From positions 62,001 through 126,000 of the forward strand of contig NZ_JASATW010000009.1 in NCBI RefSeq assembly GCF_030405905.1: DNA of 64,000 nucleotides. Reading direction: 5' to 3'. A program made the translations under genes and the position numbers. This stretch comes from Sphaerothrix gracilis (GTDB lineage Bacteria > Cyanobacteriota > Cyanobacteriia > Phormidesmidales > Phormidesmidaceae). The notes under the pieces were generated by a model. It worked only from the letters and a program-made list of their open reading frames with translations, had not been told where the DNA came from and made no database searches. Below, piece after piece: positions 22,054-32,163 of the stretch. How positions within the stretch are numbered: position 1 is the first letter of the stretch; each line of letters begins with the position of its first letter.

Positions 22054-24075
22054 ATGTGCGGCATTGCTGGCATCATGCACCATGATGCGTCTCAACCCAT
22101 TGATCCAGAACGACTCGTAGCGATGGCGGCGATTCAGTTTCATCGCGGCCCCGACGGTTTCGGCTGGAAGACTCTGCCTGACTGCGGTGTGGGCTTTTCC
22201 CATGCCCGGCTCGCCATCATCGACCTCAACCCCAATCGCGGCTGCCAGCCGTTTCTGTCTGAGGATGGGCGCTACCTGATTGCCCACAACGGCGAGTTCT
22301 ACGACTACAAGCGGCTGCGGGCTGACCTGACTTCGCGGGGCTATCAGTTTGCCACCAAGAGCGATACGGAGCTGGTGCTGCACCTGACGGAGCGTTTGGG
22401 CCTGAGCGAGGCGCTGCCCCACCTGCGGGGGGAATTTGCCTTTGCCCTCTACGAGCGCGATGCAGAGCGGCTAACCTTGGTGCGCGATCGCTTTGGCGTT
22501 AAGCCCCTGTACTGGACAATGACCGATGCGGGGCTGGTGTTTGGCTCTGAAATCAAGGTGCTGTTTGCCCACCCAGCCGTGCAGCGGCGCTTTGCGGCGG
22601 CGGGGTTATATCACCAACTGATGCAGACGATGGTGCCGGGGACGACCTGCTTTGAAGGCATTCAGGCGGTGCAGCCAGGACAGAAGGTGATTTGTCAGCG
22701 GCGGCAGGGACGGCTACAGGTGCAAACTCAGACCTACTGGGATCTAGATTTTCCCCATCAGGGCGATCGCCCCCAGCTCAGCGAACAGGAATACATCGAA
22801 ACTCTGCGCCATCATTTTGTGGAAGCGATTCAGCTCCGGCTCGAAGCGGATGTGCCCGTGGCCTGCTACCTCTCCGGCGGCATTGACTCCTGCTCGATTC
22901 TGGGGGTGGCCGCTGCCTGTCAGCAGTCCCCCGTCAAGGCGTTCACCATCGGCTTTGACGATACGGACTATGACGAAACGGCGATCGCCCGCGAAATGGC
23001 GGCAGCGGTGGGAGCTGACCAGGACATTTTGACGGTGAGGGGACAGGATCTCTACGATCACTTTGCCCGTACCCTCTGGCACACTGAGCGCAGCATTTAC
23101 AACACGTTTACCGTCGCCAAGCTGCTGATGAGTGAGCATGTACACCGGGCAGGTTACAAGGTAGTAGTGACCGGCGAAGGCTCGGACGAGCTGTTTGCAG
23201 GCTATCCCCAGCTCCGTTTGGACATGATTCTGCACGGCATGGACAGCGCCTCTGCCGCAGAGCGGGCGGAGCTGGAAACCTGGCTGCAGGAGAGCAACCG
23301 CCTGTTTCAGGGTAATCTGCTGGCTCAGGAGCGCCTTGACGATCCGGCCCTGACGGAGCGGGTCGGCTTTACCCCCAGCTGTCTGCAATCTTGGCTGGCC
23401 TCAGCCCCCCAGGTAGCCTCCCTGCTGGCAGCCGACTACCGGGCCGATCTGCGGCACTACTCCCCCGGAGCCGCGATCGCTCAAACTCTAGACTCTCAGC
23501 AGCTTGCAGGCCGTCATCCCCTGGACAAAGCCCAGTATGTCTGGGTGAAGACTCAGTTTGAGTCCCAGGTTTTGGGCTGGGCAGGGGATCGGGTAGATAT
23601 GGCGAACTCGATGGAGGCCCGTCCCGCCTTTTTGGATCATCCCCTGGTGGAGTTTGCCGTCACCATTCCGCCCCGGCTGCGGTTTCGCGATCAAAAAGAC
23701 AAGTATATTTTGAGAGAAACGATGCGGGCGCTGCTGCCAGAAACCCTGTATAAGCGGCAAAAGTTCGCCTTCATGGCTCCCCCGGCCCACACCGATCCGG
23801 CCAAGCAAAAGGCAATGCTGGGGCTAGCGCAGCAGTATCTCTCTCCCCAGGCGATCGCGGCAACGGGTTTGCTTAACGACGCTGCCGTTTCTGCTCTCTT
23901 CGATCGCTACCAGCAGCCTGACATTCCCGTGGCCGAACAGGTCCAGCTCGACGCCATGATCAATCACCTGCTGAGCGTCCAGATTTTGCATCAGCACTTT
24001 ATCGCCGCTGATCTGCCCAGAGTGGCGGTAGAACGAGCGCGATCGCTCGGCTGGCAGGCCCAGACGGCAGCTTAG
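22054..24075 (+). CDS. asnB: Asparagine synthase (glutamine-hydrolysing)
   Basis: 673 residues from the ATG giving MCGIAGIMHHDA; a longer frame from 21958 would bury the catalytic Cys that must be exposed as residue 2. The class II glutaminase domain (1-210) has HRGPDGFG, SHARLAIIDL and NGEFYDYKRLR. The synthase domain has the PP-loop YLSGGIDSC, KAFTIGFDD, VTGEGSDELFAGY and the C-terminal DRVDMANSMEARPAFLDHPL. It converts aspartate and glutamine to asparagine, ATP-dependent; relatives amidate other acids. It meets the HAD gene tail to tail with a 4-base overlap. About 130 bases of spacer precede the preferred start. Confidence 0.9.
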   Translation: MCGIAGIMHHDASQPIDPERLVAMAAIQFHRGPDGFGWKTLPDCGVGFSHARLAIIDLNPNRGCQPFLSEDGRYLIAHNGEFYDYKRLRADLTSRGYQFATKSDTELVLHLTERLGLSEALPHLRGEFAFALYERDAERLTLVRDRFGVKPLYWTMTDAGLVFGSEIKVLFAHPAVQRRFAAAGLYHQLMQTMVPGTTCFEGIQAVQPGQKVICQRRQGRLQVQTQTYWDLDFPHQGDRPQLSEQEYIETLRHHFVEAIQLRLEADVPVACYLSGGIDSCSILGVAAACQQSPVKAFTIGFDDTDYDETAIAREMAAAVGADQDILTVRGQDLYDHFARTLWHTERSIYNTFTVAKLLMSEHVHRAGYKVVVTGEGSDELFAGYPQLRLDMILHGMDSASAAERAELETWLQESNRLFQGNLLAQERLDDPALTERVGFTPSCLQSWLASAPQVASLLAADYRADLRHYSPGAAIAQTLDSQQLAGRHPLDKAQYVWVKTQFESQVLGWAGDRVDMANSMEARPAFLDHPLVEFAVTIPPRLRFRDQKDKYILRETMRALLPETLYKRQKFAFMAPPAHTDPAKQKAMLGLAQQYLSPQAIAATGLLNDAAVSALFDRYQQPDIPVAEQVQLDAMINHLLSVQILHQHFIAADLPRVAVERARSLGWQAQTAA

Positions 24076-24749
24076 GCAGGCCAGGCGTCATTGAGAATCC
24101 AGTCCACCAGTTCCTGTACTCCCGCGCCGCGCGGCTGGGTGGTGACTTGGTGGGCGATCGCCTTTAATGCTGGCAGGGCATTCTCAACGGCGACGCCCAC
24201 GCCGCAGGTCAGCAGCAGGTCGCGGTCGTTCTCAGCATCGCCAACGCCCACAACCTCGGCAGCCGATAGGCCCAACTGGTTGAGGGCAGTTTGTAAGCCG
24301 CTGGCCTTGTTGACGCCCGTGGGCAGCACCATTACGGCCCGCTTATTGAGAATCACCTGAGCCGCTAACCCCATCTCCTCAATAGTCTGCCGTACCGTCT
24401 GTTCATGGGGCTGCCAGGTTGCCACAATCACCTGTCCCTGACTGATGGGGTCAACCTGACGGGCCTTGAGCGTGGTGACAAACGGCTCAGGCAGCGGTTC
24501 CCCCAAAAGCTGTGCCTGCTCAGTCTGAGGCTGCCAAAACACCGCGCCGTTTTCCGCTACGACGCCATCGCAGAGAGTCACCGCTGGAAATACCTGCCGT
24601 AGCTCGGCCAGCTCTCGTCCGGTCACGAGCAAAAGCTGTCCCCCTGCTTCTCGGTAGCAGTGCAGGGCGTTCAGCGTGGCATCATCCACCCGGCCATCGG
24701 TGGCCAGGGTACCGTCGTAGTCAGCGGCGATCGTGCGATATTGCATCAA
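24072..24749 (-). CDS. HAD superfamily (type IIB, Cof-like) phosphatase
   Basis: 225 residues. Motif I is ADYDGTLATDG (Asp10 and Asp12), motif II LLLVTGRELAE, motif III Lys in GVNKASGLQTAL, and motif IV VVGVGDAENDRDLL. The cap between motifs II and III is the short IIB type, as in sugar-phosphate and phosphoglycolate phosphatases of this class. The substrate cannot be read from sequence. Convergent with asnB, overlapping it by 4 bases. Confidence 0.85.
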   Translation of the reverse strand: MMQYRTIAADYDGTLATDGRVDDATLNALHCYREAGGQLLLVTGRELAELRQVFPAVTLCDGVVAENGAVFWQPQTEQAQLLGEPLPEPFVTTLKARQVDPISQGQVIVATWQPHEQTVRQTIEEMGLAAQVILNKRAVMVLPTGVNKASGLQTALNQLGLSAAEVVGVGDAENDRDLLLTCGVGVAVENALPALKAIAHQVTTQPRGAGVQELVDWILNDAWPA

Positions 24750-24878
24750 TTTCTGAAGTGTCTGTCAGCTACATTGTGAACAAACCTGTCCACCAATGGA
24801 TAGAAATTTAAAGATTAGGTGAGTCATCTTGCAGAAGCCTTGCTAATTTTTGAGGAATAGCACTTAGAGGGTGCCCTC

Positions 24879-25409
24879 ATGAAGCAAAGTTTCTGGATAG
24901 GCTTGAGTAGCGTTTGTGCGATCGCGGCTATTACCGCCGGGGCCAGCCCTGGTCGCTCTGAAAATGTCTGCTATATGGTTGATGCCAATGGCCGCGAAAT
25001 CAATCTGAATCAGCTTTGTCAGCGAGGAGATACCTCAGCCTTGCGACAGCCTTCGCTGGAAACTGAGGCCACCAATGAGTCTGCCGCTGACTCAACAGAA
25101 GCCCCAGAACCAACCGTCCGCCGCTACACCATCATTCGCGAACTGGGCCCAGCCGAAGAGGTGCCTGCAGGCGACGCAGAGTCAACTGGTGACGCAGAGC
25201 CATCAACTGTCCCGACTGGCGCAGCCGTCCCTGATGCCGAAGCTGGTCTGGATGACAGTAATTCCTCCCTAGATGCCACTTCTGATAGCGCCGCCGATCC
25301 GGCTTCTCCTGATGAGGTGCCAGAGGTTACCGGAGACTCTCCGGTAGTCCCTGCTTCGGCGTCAGAGGACGATAGTTTAGACAGCTCGGATGAGGAGATC
25401 ATGAACTAG
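24879..25409 (+). CDS. Secreted acidic protein of unknown function
   Basis: 176 residues: a signal peptide (MKQSFWIGLSSVCAIAAITA, cleavage about residue 28), a short conserved-looking segment ENVCYMVDANGREINLNQLC with two cysteines, then 120 residues of Asp/Glu/Ser/Ala/Pro-rich low complexity without predicted fold. The ENVCYMVD...NLxxLC motif occurs at the start of many short exported cyanobacterial proteins of unknown role. Start follows GAGGGTGCCC. The tail is probably disordered and could bind cations. Confidence 0.7.
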   Translation: MKQSFWIGLSSVCAIAAITAGASPGRSENVCYMVDANGREINLNQLCQRGDTSALRQPSLETEATNESAADSTEAPEPTVRRYTIIRELGPAEEVPAGDAESTGDAEPSTVPTGAAVPDAEAGLDDSNSSLDATSDSAADPASPDEVPEVTGDSPVVPASASEDDSLDSSDEEIMN

Positions 25410-25830
25410 CCGCTCATGTCTGGGGCTACCCTTTGGGCTAGCCTCAGCCTACAAAGTCAAGTACATCTAGTTTGCTAAAGAGACTGAATAGACCCCAACT
25501 GTCTCATGACCCAATAGGCCTACCCCATCTCCAGCAGAGCCGGGGCAATATCATCTCTGCTGGCTCGGAAACCAGATGCAATAGCCTCGCGCAAAACACT
25601 CCCTATGGCGGCATCAAAGGCTGGACACACTCGTTTCTCTAGGGCTAGCCGACGGCGTCACTGTTGGCCAGGGACCTGTGGGTTGCCAGGTGCCAGGTGA
25701 GCCACAGCAAGAACCCGTCGGCCAGCTTTTTAATCTCAGCTACAGTCGCGCTGGTTTGGAGAACAAGACGGCAAAAAACCTGAAGTGACGATGCGATAGG
25801 CAATAAGCGAGAGGACAATTCAGGCAACTG
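25410..25830. other. Gene-free stretch, about 420 bases
   Basis: Both neighbours end here (convergent genes). I see no convincing coding region; short frames on either strand show no family resemblance. A weak inverted GGGCTAGCC / GGCTAGCCC pair close after the upstream gene (about 25426-25446) might act as terminator. Confidence 0.4.
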
Positions 25831-26859
25831 CTAGCGCTGAGCGAGCTGAGGCGATCGCAGTTGTCGGACAATCTCCTGAAGTTCTCGGTGCTTGTGGGCC
25901 GCACGTTCATGGTTGGGGTTGAGGGCAAGAACCTGCTCGAAAGCTGCTAGCGCTTCCGGGTAGCGCTTGAGTACCTGTAGCGCTAGGCCCCGGTTGTACC
26001 AGCTTGCCTGCTCCGCAGGTGCCAGGGCGATCGCCTGATCGTAAGCGGCTAAGGCCGTTCCATAGTCTTCTAGGTGCATCAGCATATTGCCTAGCCTGAA
26101 CCAGCCGTCGGCATAGTCCGGCGCTAGCTCCACCACATGCTCATAGACTTCCAGGGCTGACTGATAGCGCTCTAGCCTCGCCAGCACGTCTGCCTGGCCA
26201 ATCCAGGCGTCTACTGCACTGGCCTCTAGCTGAATAGCCCGGTCAAAGGCAAGTAAGGCTTCTGGATATAGCCCCAGGCGCTCTCGCATCTGTCCTAGCT
26301 TTACCCAACCGTGATGCCAGTTGGGCGATCGCTGCGTGACACGACCAAAATCAGCCAGAGCCGCCTCGTCCTGATTGAGCCGCATGGACTGCAGCCCTCG
26401 GTGATAATAGGGCGCTGCGTGACTCGGATCAATTTCGATCGCCTTTTCATAAGCGTTCAGAGCCGCCTGAATCTGGCTAGTTTGGGATAGGGCATTGCCT
26501 AAACCGACCCAGGCTTTGAGAGCATCTGGATTGAGGGCAATGGCCTGACCATAGGCGGCGATCGCCTCTTCATAGCGCTGCAGAAAGTAGAGAGCGTCGC
26601 CTTTGCCTGTCCAGGCAGGTTCTTGCTGGGCAGCCTGGGCGATCGCGGTTTCATAGATAGCTAGGGCTGAGGGGTAGTCCTGCTGATCCATGAGCTGTTG
26701 GGCTTTGGTCAGCAAATCGGCATAGCCAGCCGGAAGCTGAGAAGTCGTAGCTTGATCAAGGGGGGCAAACAGGGGGCTAGCTGGCTGAGCTGCGATCGCG
26801 GGCGTCAATTCGGTTAGCAGCGCTACGATGATGCCCAGCCCCCAAGTCTTGAACTGCAT
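25831..26859 (-). CDS. Exported TPR protein at the end of the cellulose operon
   Basis: 342 residues with a signal peptide (GLGIIVALLTELTPAIAAQP). From about residue 45 to 325 there are eight or nine consecutive tetratricopeptide repeats, for example AWVGLGNALSQTSQIQAALNAYEKAIEIDP. Proteins of this sort act as periplasmic scaffolds. It follows bcsA by 130 bases on the same strand, so it may be read with the cellulose genes and perhaps binds the export machinery; this is inference. The last residues (RQLRSPQLAQR) are basic. Confidence 0.8.
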   Translation of the reverse strand: MQFKTWGLGIIVALLTELTPAIAAQPASPLFAPLDQATTSQLPAGYADLLTKAQQLMDQQDYPSALAIYETAIAQAAQQEPAWTGKGDALYFLQRYEEAIAAYGQAIALNPDALKAWVGLGNALSQTSQIQAALNAYEKAIEIDPSHAAPYYHRGLQSMRLNQDEAALADFGRVTQRSPNWHHGWVKLGQMRERLGLYPEALLAFDRAIQLEASAVDAWIGQADVLARLERYQSALEVYEHVVELAPDYADGWFRLGNMLMHLEDYGTALAAYDQAIALAPAEQASWYNRGLALQVLKRYPEALAAFEQVLALNPNHERAAHKHRELQEIVRQLRSPQLAQR

Positions 26860-26989
26860 GGCGAAAGTCCTCTTTGAAGGTGCTCTATGGCAATGTGTTT
26901 CGCTAACAGAGAGACTTATTCAATTCTGGCAAGATTGAAACGCGTGCTACGGACTGACAAAGCTCAAACAGGTTGAGTGAAGCCGAAAT

Positions 26990-29521
26990 CTAGCTGGGCA
27001 GCACATGCAGCAGCGAATTAATTCGCTCGCTTTGACGCACATCCAGAACCTTAGGAAAAGACAGCTCTAACACAATGGCTTCAGCCGCATGGGTAATTTC
27101 ATCTACTTGAGCAATGAGTCGGGTTGCCTCAGCAGTATCTTCGTCGCTAATTAGGATCCCTACAGGTTGACCTGTTGCTAGAATTTCGGGATGAATGATT
27201 GCCGCATAGCTGCTGTGCAAGATGAGCTGTAGGGTACGACTGTTAATTTGACTGGCGATCGCGGACATATAATGTCCCTGCGTATACACCTGAGCCGACA
27301 CCTGAATCTGCTTGCGAATCGGTGTGGGTTCAGCGGGTTTGAAGTCCTGGAACGCCCGGGCCAAGCTAGTCAGCAAAAACACAACAGACTTTAGCGGTCT
27401 ATCCACGTTTGCGCGGTGCTGAGAATACCACTCGTTGACATCAGAATAAATCACCAGGACTAACGCATCTTTCTGCGCCGAGGTCATATCTTCAAAAGCG
27501 ATCGCCACGACAACTTCATCATCCCCGCGAGGAACCACTCGGGTCACGTGCCCTTTCAGAAAGGCGCGAGAAACGGTGTCGCCGTGCAGTTCAAGATCAA
27601 TGCGATCGGCTAAATTAGGCCAGCTATTTAAAATCACCTGAGCTCCAGACTCGCTAACGTCCAGCGTTTTGCCGGTAAAGGTTTGATTCCCTGAATAGAG
27701 CACCGCCGATAACTCTCGCCCTAAACGATGGGCTTGACGAAGCTGCGGCTGTTCTAAGGCCACCAGTATGGCAGCCAACAGTAGACCAACATTGACGACA
27801 CACCAAGCGGCGTTGATCAAAACTGCATCTGAGTCTTGTAACCCCGTCAAAAGCCAATAGGGAACCGACAGTAGCGAAATTAGGCTGAGAATGCCAACCC
27901 CCAGCAAGGCATTGACAGAGGTCCAGTCGAAGGAACGGCGAGTCACCTGGAGTCCTTTTTCGGTCACGTTAAATGAGCCTAGCCGAGGATTGATCAGGGC
28001 CATAAAAGTGACCAAGCCATCCTGAAAGGCTAAGGCATATTCAAAGATTTCGTTCCAAAAAGAAAATCGAACTCCTTTGTAAATAACGTAGTTGGCGTTG
28101 AGCGCCAAGACAATGGAGGGCAGAGCATAGGTCAGGGTCTCTAATCCCAAACCTCGCACCGCATTGACGCCAAATAGCAAGAAGGCAATCGGCGCGATCG
28201 CATACATCAAGCGCGGAAAGCCAAAAAAGAAGTGGGTCGTCGCTGAGGTATAGCAAATGCGCTGAGGCAGGGTCAGCTTACGGTTAAACAGCGGCCACTC
28301 TAAGCGCAGAATTTGAGCCATGCCCCTGGCCCATCGCACCTGCTGACCAATGTAAGACGAAAATTTTTCGGGGGCTAGGCCCGCTACCATGATTTTGTCG
28401 TAGTAGACTGTCTCATACCCTAGTTCGTGCAGTCGCAAAGAGGTATGGCAGTCTTCCGTCACGGTTTCAACCGCAATTCCGCCCACTTCCAGCAAGTGGT
28501 TTTTACGAATGATGGCAGCCGAGCCGCAAAAAAAGGCCGCATTCCAGAAATCATTTCCTTTCTGCAGAATTTTGTAAAACAGCTCATTGCCGACAGGAAC
28601 CTGTCCCTGGGTCAGAAGATTGCGCTCAAAGGGATCTGGGTTGTAGAACCAGTGAGGCGTTTGCACCAGAGACACTTTTGAATTTTGAAAGAAGCCTACC
28701 GTATGCTGCAGAATACAGCGGCTGGGAATGTGATCGCAGTCCAAAATTAGAATCAGCTCGCCGCCGGTACGCAGCATGGCGTGATTGATATTGCCAGCTT
28801 TGGCGTGATCGTTGTTGTCTCGCGTCATCAAGTGACAGTTCAGCTCCTGACAAATCTGTCGCAGGATTTCTCGACGCTCCGGATATTTACGACCGTCGTC
28901 TAAGATATAGACCTGTTTTTTGTCAGAGGGATAGTCAATGGCGAGGGCAGCTAAAGCCGTTTTACGGACAATTTCGACATCTTCGTTATAGGTGGGAATG
29001 TAGATATCTACCTGAGGCCATTGCTTGAGCGGGATTGTCGATAAGTCAATCGGCTGCCGCTCGCGAATCTTGAGGGTCTGAAAATACGCCAAAATCAGCG
29101 TCACGATAGCATAAAGCTCAGCCCCGTAGAGCAGCACACTCAGCACTGAGTTCAGCCAGCCATCAAAGTTGAGAGTATTGAAGGTGCGGTAGTAAAGGTA
29201 GCGCAGCGTTACTAGAATGCTCAGCCAGATCAGCGTCAGGTGTAGCCGTTCGCTCATCCGCTTGCTCAACTGCCGCTGCTCAAGCCCAACTAAGAACCAG
29301 CCCGCCGCAATCAGCAGCACCATCAAGAAACCTTGTTGGCCCAGGGAAAGGGGCGTCACGATCAGCGGAATGGCTAAGATGAGAGCAATCAGCATTAGCC
29401 ACACCACGTTGAGGCGTCCTCGGCCACCTAACGTCTTTTCGATCCAGTGAGGTATGGCGTCAATCAGGCGCGCAATCCACTGCCCAGGACGATTGCGCAA
29501 GGAGGAAGATAGGTTAGACAT
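26990..29521 (-). CDS. bcsA: Cellulose synthase catalytic subunit BcsA (UDP-forming)
   Basis: 843 residues, inner membrane, polymerising UDP-glucose into beta-1,4-glucan and threading it across the membrane. The GT2 domain has LDDG (207-210), DCDH (261-264), TED (355-357) and QQVRW (393-397), in canonical order. About eight membrane helices surround it (first at about 38-58, last before 590). A C-terminal PilZ domain has RQAHRLGRE and LDVSESGAQV, the RxxxR and D-x-S-x-x-G c-di-GMP binding motifs, so c-di-GMP activation is expected. Behind PilZ there are 150 further residues. The start shares one base with the bcsB stop (TAATG), indicating coupling. Confidence 0.95.
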   Translation of the reverse strand: MSNLSSSLRNRPGQWIARLIDAIPHWIEKTLGGRGRLNVVWLMLIALILAIPLIVTPLSLGQQGFLMVLLIAAGWFLVGLEQRQLSKRMSERLHLTLIWLSILVTLRYLYYRTFNTLNFDGWLNSVLSVLLYGAELYAIVTLILAYFQTLKIRERQPIDLSTIPLKQWPQVDIYIPTYNEDVEIVRKTALAALAIDYPSDKKQVYILDDGRKYPERREILRQICQELNCHLMTRDNNDHAKAGNINHAMLRTGGELILILDCDHIPSRCILQHTVGFFQNSKVSLVQTPHWFYNPDPFERNLLTQGQVPVGNELFYKILQKGNDFWNAAFFCGSAAIIRKNHLLEVGGIAVETVTEDCHTSLRLHELGYETVYYDKIMVAGLAPEKFSSYIGQQVRWARGMAQILRLEWPLFNRKLTLPQRICYTSATTHFFFGFPRLMYAIAPIAFLLFGVNAVRGLGLETLTYALPSIVLALNANYVIYKGVRFSFWNEIFEYALAFQDGLVTFMALINPRLGSFNVTEKGLQVTRRSFDWTSVNALLGVGILSLISLLSVPYWLLTGLQDSDAVLINAAWCVVNVGLLLAAILVALEQPQLRQAHRLGRELSAVLYSGNQTFTGKTLDVSESGAQVILNSWPNLADRIDLELHGDTVSRAFLKGHVTRVVPRGDDEVVVAIAFEDMTSAQKDALVLVIYSDVNEWYSQHRANVDRPLKSVVFLLTSLARAFQDFKPAEPTPIRKQIQVSAQVYTQGHYMSAIASQINSRTLQLILHSSYAAIIHPEILATGQPVGILISDEDTAEATRLIAQVDEITHAAEAIVLELSFPKVLDVRQSERINSLLHVLPS

Positions 29522-32070
29522 TAAGCGCCCTCAGAATGACTTAAGCGATTGAGGTAAAGCTGAGAAACTCCGTAGAACAGGAGGGCAATCAGCACTAGAC
29601 CTCCTGGAACTAAGAACCAGTTGGCCTGCAACAAGGCGATCGCCCGGCGTAGAGGATTACGACGATCTAGCGTGGCGGGGGTATTTTGACTCAGCGTAGT
29701 GACCTGAAAGCTATCGGTGATAAGCCCTGCGCCCTGCTCAGCCTGCTGCTGCACGAGCAGCGTGTCCCCGGCCAGCTGCGAAAAGAGGGAGTCACGGTAA
29801 AAGACCTGCTGAATCTGAGCTAATCCCACGTCGGACTGGCTGGTCAGGCCCAGCAAAATTCGCTCTGAGTTCCAGGGAGAAATCATAGCTTCGATCACGC
29901 CAGCGTTGTCAGGCAGAGCCTGAATTTGGCTGCGATCCTGGCGGCGCAGAAACTGCTGCCCCAGGGTGAACCCCGTTTGCTGCTCAAAGAGCACCGGCAG
30001 CGGAAAGCGATCGCGGCTACCAATGCCGATCAAGTGATGATTGCGACGTACCGATTCTGGCAGGCTTGTCGCTGAGTACACCTCTAGCTTGACGGCCTTG
30101 GCATCACTGAGACGACCGAGACGACTACTAGTCTGTAGCAGCGTTAGCAGATCAGCGCGATTAGGACGTTCCGGTAGCACGAAGGCAGTTTGAGCCATGT
30201 CCTGAGGGGCGGTTAGGGGATACCCCGTTTGCAGCAGTTTTAAGTTGGGCAACTGGACGATACTGGTGCGGTTGAGCTTAAAGCTGCTGTCTCCGTGTAC
30301 CGTTCCCCACATGGGCTGATCAGGGACGTCACCGCAGCTGATGGCGGTTTTGGGGTAGGTCAAGAACTGTACTTCTAAGATGGATGTTGGCTTTACGAAG
30401 TCTGGCGGAATATTGACCGTTAGAGAATCGCTGCCGCCGTTGACGTTGCGTAGCCGCTCACCCCCGAGTCCCTGACCGTCAAGCCGCACCGAAACTGAGG
30501 AGCGGGCGGGATTAATATTTGGCCCATAGCTGTAGTGCAGCGTGAATGTACTGCCTTTAAGGAGCTGGGTGTCCGGCAGCGCCTTAAAAGGAATCTGCAC
30601 TGCGGGAGGGATAGGCAGGCCGTTGACCGTGACGTCCTGAAACGCCTGCTGCTGGGTGTTTTGGAGGTCAGTGAGCTGAAAGCGCTTGGCCTGAGGCAGA
30701 TAGCCTGACCAGGCTTGGTCATCGGGAGACTCCACGTCAGCAACTTCGCTGACGAGGGCGGCCTGGCCGGTCAGGAGCGGGCGATCGCTGTCTTGAACCA
30801 AAGCCTGAGCTGCTTTGAGGACGCCTTTGGCATCATTTCCCGTAATCACCAACACGGGGCTGCTGCCGTCGGCAGTCGTCGTTAACATCACCACCCCTAC
30901 GTCATTGGGTAAAACGTTGTTGGCACCGTCTAAAAGCTGATTATTTTTGAGGGCAAACGGCAGCGCGAGTTGAGATAAGAGGGGCTGATTCGTCGGCGTG
31001 CCAATGACGATGAGGCGTTCTCCCGGCGTCAGGCTCTCTAAGTCTTCAACCAGACGCGTTTGAATGGAGCGGAAGTTGGTGAGGCGAGCGGCTGCGGCCT
31101 GATAGCGGGCTGCGGCTGTCAGCCACATGTCGTCAGACTGCTGTGGCTGCAGATAGGCAAGCTGGTCGGCATCTAGCCCTAGCTCGTTGAGAAAAGGATA
31201 GGGATAGTTGGCTAAATCGAGCGCGATCGCCTGAGGGCGATAGTTCATGATGATGTGCGAGTCCGGCAAAATCTCCGTCCATAGCGCTGGATCGGTTGGG
31301 TCCGTACACTCAGCCGATGTGTGTTGCTGAACCTGCATCACCAGGGTGTTGTAATCCTGCAGGGACTCTGCCGGAATCTCAAATAGAACATTGCCAATCT
31401 CATCAGCGCTGCGGTTGAGAGGCAAACTACCCAGGTGGACATTGTTCAGCCGGACAGTGAGGTTAGAGCGCTCAGCGTAGAGGGCAGCCGAGTGACGAAA
31501 GCGAATTTGCACCTTAGCCGATTCGACCTGCCAGTGCCGAGGCCGCGTAAAGCCCAGCCGGGCCTCTGACAGCACTCCCTCCATCTGCAGCGCATTACCG
31601 ACAATCGGTGAGCGATTAAACTGCAGCACATACTGGCTCAGAGGAGTGAGGGTAGCAGAGTCGCTTGAGGTAGAAGCCTCTGGGGTAGGATCGGCCTCAG
31701 CTGTCGGCGCAGCAGCCTCAGGTTCAGCGGTGGCGGCAGGCGGGGTTGGCCGAGCCGCCGGACGGGGGGCTGGGGAAGCCGGGCGCGAGGGGCTGGCCTG
31801 AGGCCGAGGCTGAGCTGCCGGAGCCGGAGCCGCCGGTCTTGAAGGACTCGGTTGGACCACAGGTGCTTTGGGAGCTGGTTTGGGCAGCGCGTACTGCTGA
31901 ATGACAGCATCTTCCTGTTTTTCAACAGTATCTTCTGACTGAGCCAGTCCAGGAGTGAGCTGAGTCAGCAGGACTAAACCTAGACAGGCCAAGCCCAATC
32001 CTCCAGTCCAAAGTCGCTTTGCCGGGCGATAACGCTGCCCCAAGATGATTTTTTTAAGCCAACCGCTCAT
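29521..32070 (-). CDS. bcsB: Cellulose synthase periplasmic subunit BcsB
   Basis: 849 residues. An N-terminal membrane/signal segment (LGLACLGLVLLTQLTPGLAQ) is followed by an Ala/Pro-rich linker (about 60-130). Then come the BcsB carbohydrate-binding and ferredoxin-like domains, with FEIPAESLQDYNTLVMQVQQ, LIVIGTPTNQPLLSQL and FTLHYSYGP. A single C-terminal helix (NWFLVPGGLVLIALLFYGVS) anchors it to BcsA. It guides the nascent glucan through the periplasm. Pro-rich linkers of this length are not usual in proteobacterial BcsB. Confidence 0.92.
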   Translation of the reverse strand: MSGWLKKIILGQRYRPAKRLWTGGLGLACLGLVLLTQLTPGLAQSEDTVEKQEDAVIQQYALPKPAPKAPVVQPSPSRPAAPAPAAQPRPQASPSRPASPAPRPAARPTPPAATAEPEAAAPTAEADPTPEASTSSDSATLTPLSQYVLQFNRSPIVGNALQMEGVLSEARLGFTRPRHWQVESAKVQIRFRHSAALYAERSNLTVRLNNVHLGSLPLNRSADEIGNVLFEIPAESLQDYNTLVMQVQQHTSAECTDPTDPALWTEILPDSHIIMNYRPQAIALDLANYPYPFLNELGLDADQLAYLQPQQSDDMWLTAAARYQAAAARLTNFRSIQTRLVEDLESLTPGERLIVIGTPTNQPLLSQLALPFALKNNQLLDGANNVLPNDVGVVMLTTTADGSSPVLVITGNDAKGVLKAAQALVQDSDRPLLTGQAALVSEVADVESPDDQAWSGYLPQAKRFQLTDLQNTQQQAFQDVTVNGLPIPPAVQIPFKALPDTQLLKGSTFTLHYSYGPNINPARSSVSVRLDGQGLGGERLRNVNGGSDSLTVNIPPDFVKPTSILEVQFLTYPKTAISCGDVPDQPMWGTVHGDSSFKLNRTSIVQLPNLKLLQTGYPLTAPQDMAQTAFVLPERPNRADLLTLLQTSSRLGRLSDAKAVKLEVYSATSLPESVRRNHHLIGIGSRDRFPLPVLFEQQTGFTLGQQFLRRQDRSQIQALPDNAGVIEAMISPWNSERILLGLTSQSDVGLAQIQQVFYRDSLFSQLAGDTLLVQQQAEQGAGLITDSFQVTTLSQNTPATLDRRNPLRRAIALLQANWFLVPGGLVLIALLFYGVSQLYLNRLSHSEGA

Positions 32071-32163
32071 AGAACTAACCTAATTAGAAAGCTGATCAAA
32101 AGAATTTATGCCATCCCTAGGGAGGCTAACCGAGTGAGGGAGCGTTAGAAATTAACGCTGATG

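Noticed and set aside
25645..25827. 60-codon minus-strand ORF behind the acidic secreted protein
   Set aside because: No homology or ribosome site; stops in the parallel frames, and it would overlap the end of the TPR gene region.
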